This document shows, piece by piece, positions 62,816 through 64,000 of a DNA stretch of 64,000 bases. The notes beneath the pieces were generated by a model, which saw only the letters and a list, made by a program, of their open reading frames with translations, did no database searches and had not been told where the DNA came from. Source of the stretch: Gyromitra esculenta (Eukaryota > Ascomycota > Pezizomycetes > Pezizales > Discinaceae); assembly GCA_038503075.1 (NCBI GenBank), contig JBCAML010000014.1, positions 186,001 through 250,000 of the forward strand, written 5' to 3'. A program made the translations under genes and the position numbers. Every line of letters begins with the position of its first letter. The stretch's first letter is position 1.

Positions 62816-64000
62816 CTTGAAGAGGATAGAAACAGAAGGGAAAAAAAATGAGGTATTTGTTTTAGCGAGAAGAATAGGAAGTAGAGGTAATAGTAAGAGA
62901 CACAAAGTTCAAGGACCCCGTAGCTCTACTCGAGAACGAATTGATGGTGGAAGATTTAGCTGAAGAGAAGAACAGCTTTGAAGAATTCGTGGGGTTTTTC
63001 TCTCGTAGGCAGACAGACAGACAGATCCTCCCGTTGTCTTAGTTTGCTACCAGAAGAGCTATAGAATGAACGAGGGGATAGAAGAGGCTAAGTAGAGTGG
63101 GGTGGTGGGAAAGAAGCAGAGGAGTATGTAGGAATACAGTATGGCGCGTTTGACCAGGGATGTCTGTCGACTTGTGGAGTGACCAGTAGCAGCTGCTCAA
63201 GCTGGTTTTTTTTTCTTCCTCTTTCCTAGGCGATGTAAGGGTACCAACGGCTCGCTTTTAAGTAACTAAGCCTTTTCGGTTATTGCGGAGAAGAGCGAAA
63301 AATTCGTTGGGGGGTACGTTTGGTGCGAATGCGCCGGTCAGGCGGTCGAGGTAGCAATAGGTAGGAAGGTATCGTGAGAGCTCCCCTTTCAAGTACAGCC
63401 CGCGCGTGGATTTCGTTGGATTGACGCAGGGACAAGCACACACCAAGAATGAGGTATCCGTGTGACCGTCAAGCTCATTTCAATGAGAAGGAAAAGCAAC
63501 CGTTCAGGAACGGGATTGGCGGTAGTGACAGGTAGAGGTACACGGGGGTAAAAAGGTGACTTCCCGCAGGCAGAATTAAGGATTTTTCTTCTTTTTGTTT
63601 GCTTTTTTCTTCCCTTCTCGTAGAAATTTAATTGAGCTTTTTTTTCCCCCTTCTTTTCTCGCGCTCTCTTATTTTCTGAGAGATTTCCCTTCATCATTGC
63701 TCGTGTGGCTAACCCCCTGGAGGAGCATTCGGAGGGACAAGGCAGCAATGCTTTCTTGGGAGGAAGGTGGTATTGCCGAAATCGCCGAATCTCGGGAAAG
63801 CTTGGGCCGCAAATCTCGCAGAATCCTAGCCAGCCAGAAAACAGGAGGAAACTGCGGGGGGGTATACATAGGTACAGCGGGGGAATGAGGAACCAGAAAA
63901 ACAACAGCCAAAGAAATAAACCAGTCACATGAGCAGAGAGACCTTCTCATAAAGGAAGCCTTGCAGGGAACATAAAAAAGAAACGAGGCTCTGGAAATGA
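62816..64000. other. Intergenic at right edge
   Basis: PFK-2 promoter side. It holds an ACAGACAGACAGAC tetranucleotide run near 63011 and T-rich tracts. Overlapping ORFs at 63389-63950 on both strands are unassigned. No gene is supported before the edge. Confidence 0.5.

Overview
This window is nuclear DNA of a filamentous ascomycete (Pezizomycotina-type). The evidence is gene structure: genes carry many 45-250 nt GT..AG introns, often with CTAAC-type branch sites. The gene families also fit: trichothecene-type P450, membrane-anchored ankyrin protein, Ama1-type APC/C activator, Tom1/HUWE1 HECT ligase, bifunctional PFK-2/FBPase-2. Gene density is low and intergenic spaces are long, which fits a repeat-rich genome; the exact class (for example Pezizomycetes) is inference only.

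Layout. 1-1.2 kb: 5' half of a cytochrome P450 gene (minus strand, continuing off the left edge). 2.4-7.7 kb: a large ankyrin gene, minus strand, carrying several in-frame stops and two frameshifts, read here as a decayed gene. 7.9 kb: a 166-bp inverted-repeat element flanked by TA, like a Tc1/mariner-type MITE. 9.4-11.8 kb: AMA1-like meiotic APC/C activator. 13.7-15.8 kb: divergent pair ATS1/KTI13-like RCC1 protein and cytosolic ribosomal protein uS9 (RPS16). 15.8-24.4 kb: gene-poor, with one orphan ORF and one unassigned open frame. 24.4-26.2 kb: divergent pair mitochondrial uL30m (MRPL33) and the ribosome-biogenesis KH protein KRR1. 27.3-29.1 kb: relic of a kinesin-light-chain-type TPR array. 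31.6-34.8 kb: TBC GTPase-activating protein (GYP5-like). 36.8-49.5 kb: a complete ten-exon TOM1/HUWE1-type HECT ubiquitin ligase (predicted 4068 aa). 51.2-52.8 kb: ribose-phosphate pyrophosphokinase. 55.2-55.8 kb: BLOC-1 subunit 1 homologue. 57.8-60.0 kb: peroxisomal ABCD-type half transporter. 60.9-62.8 kb: PFK-2/FBPase-2.

Most intact genes are single-copy housekeeping functions (ribosome production, vesicle and endolysosome traffic, peroxisomal fatty-acid import, glycolytic control, nucleotide precursor supply). They are interspersed with decayed accessory genes of families that expand in fungi (ankyrin, TPR) and one accessory P450. All splice models were made by hand and checked for reading-frame phase; every total coding length given is a multiple of three.

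No novel system with coding evidence was found. The most unusual signals are the strong excess of the palindrome TACATGTA (14 copies, all outside coding exons), the TA-flanked inverted repeat, and two decayed repeat-protein genes whose stops look like C-to-T changes. No tRNA, rRNA or CRISPR array was seen.
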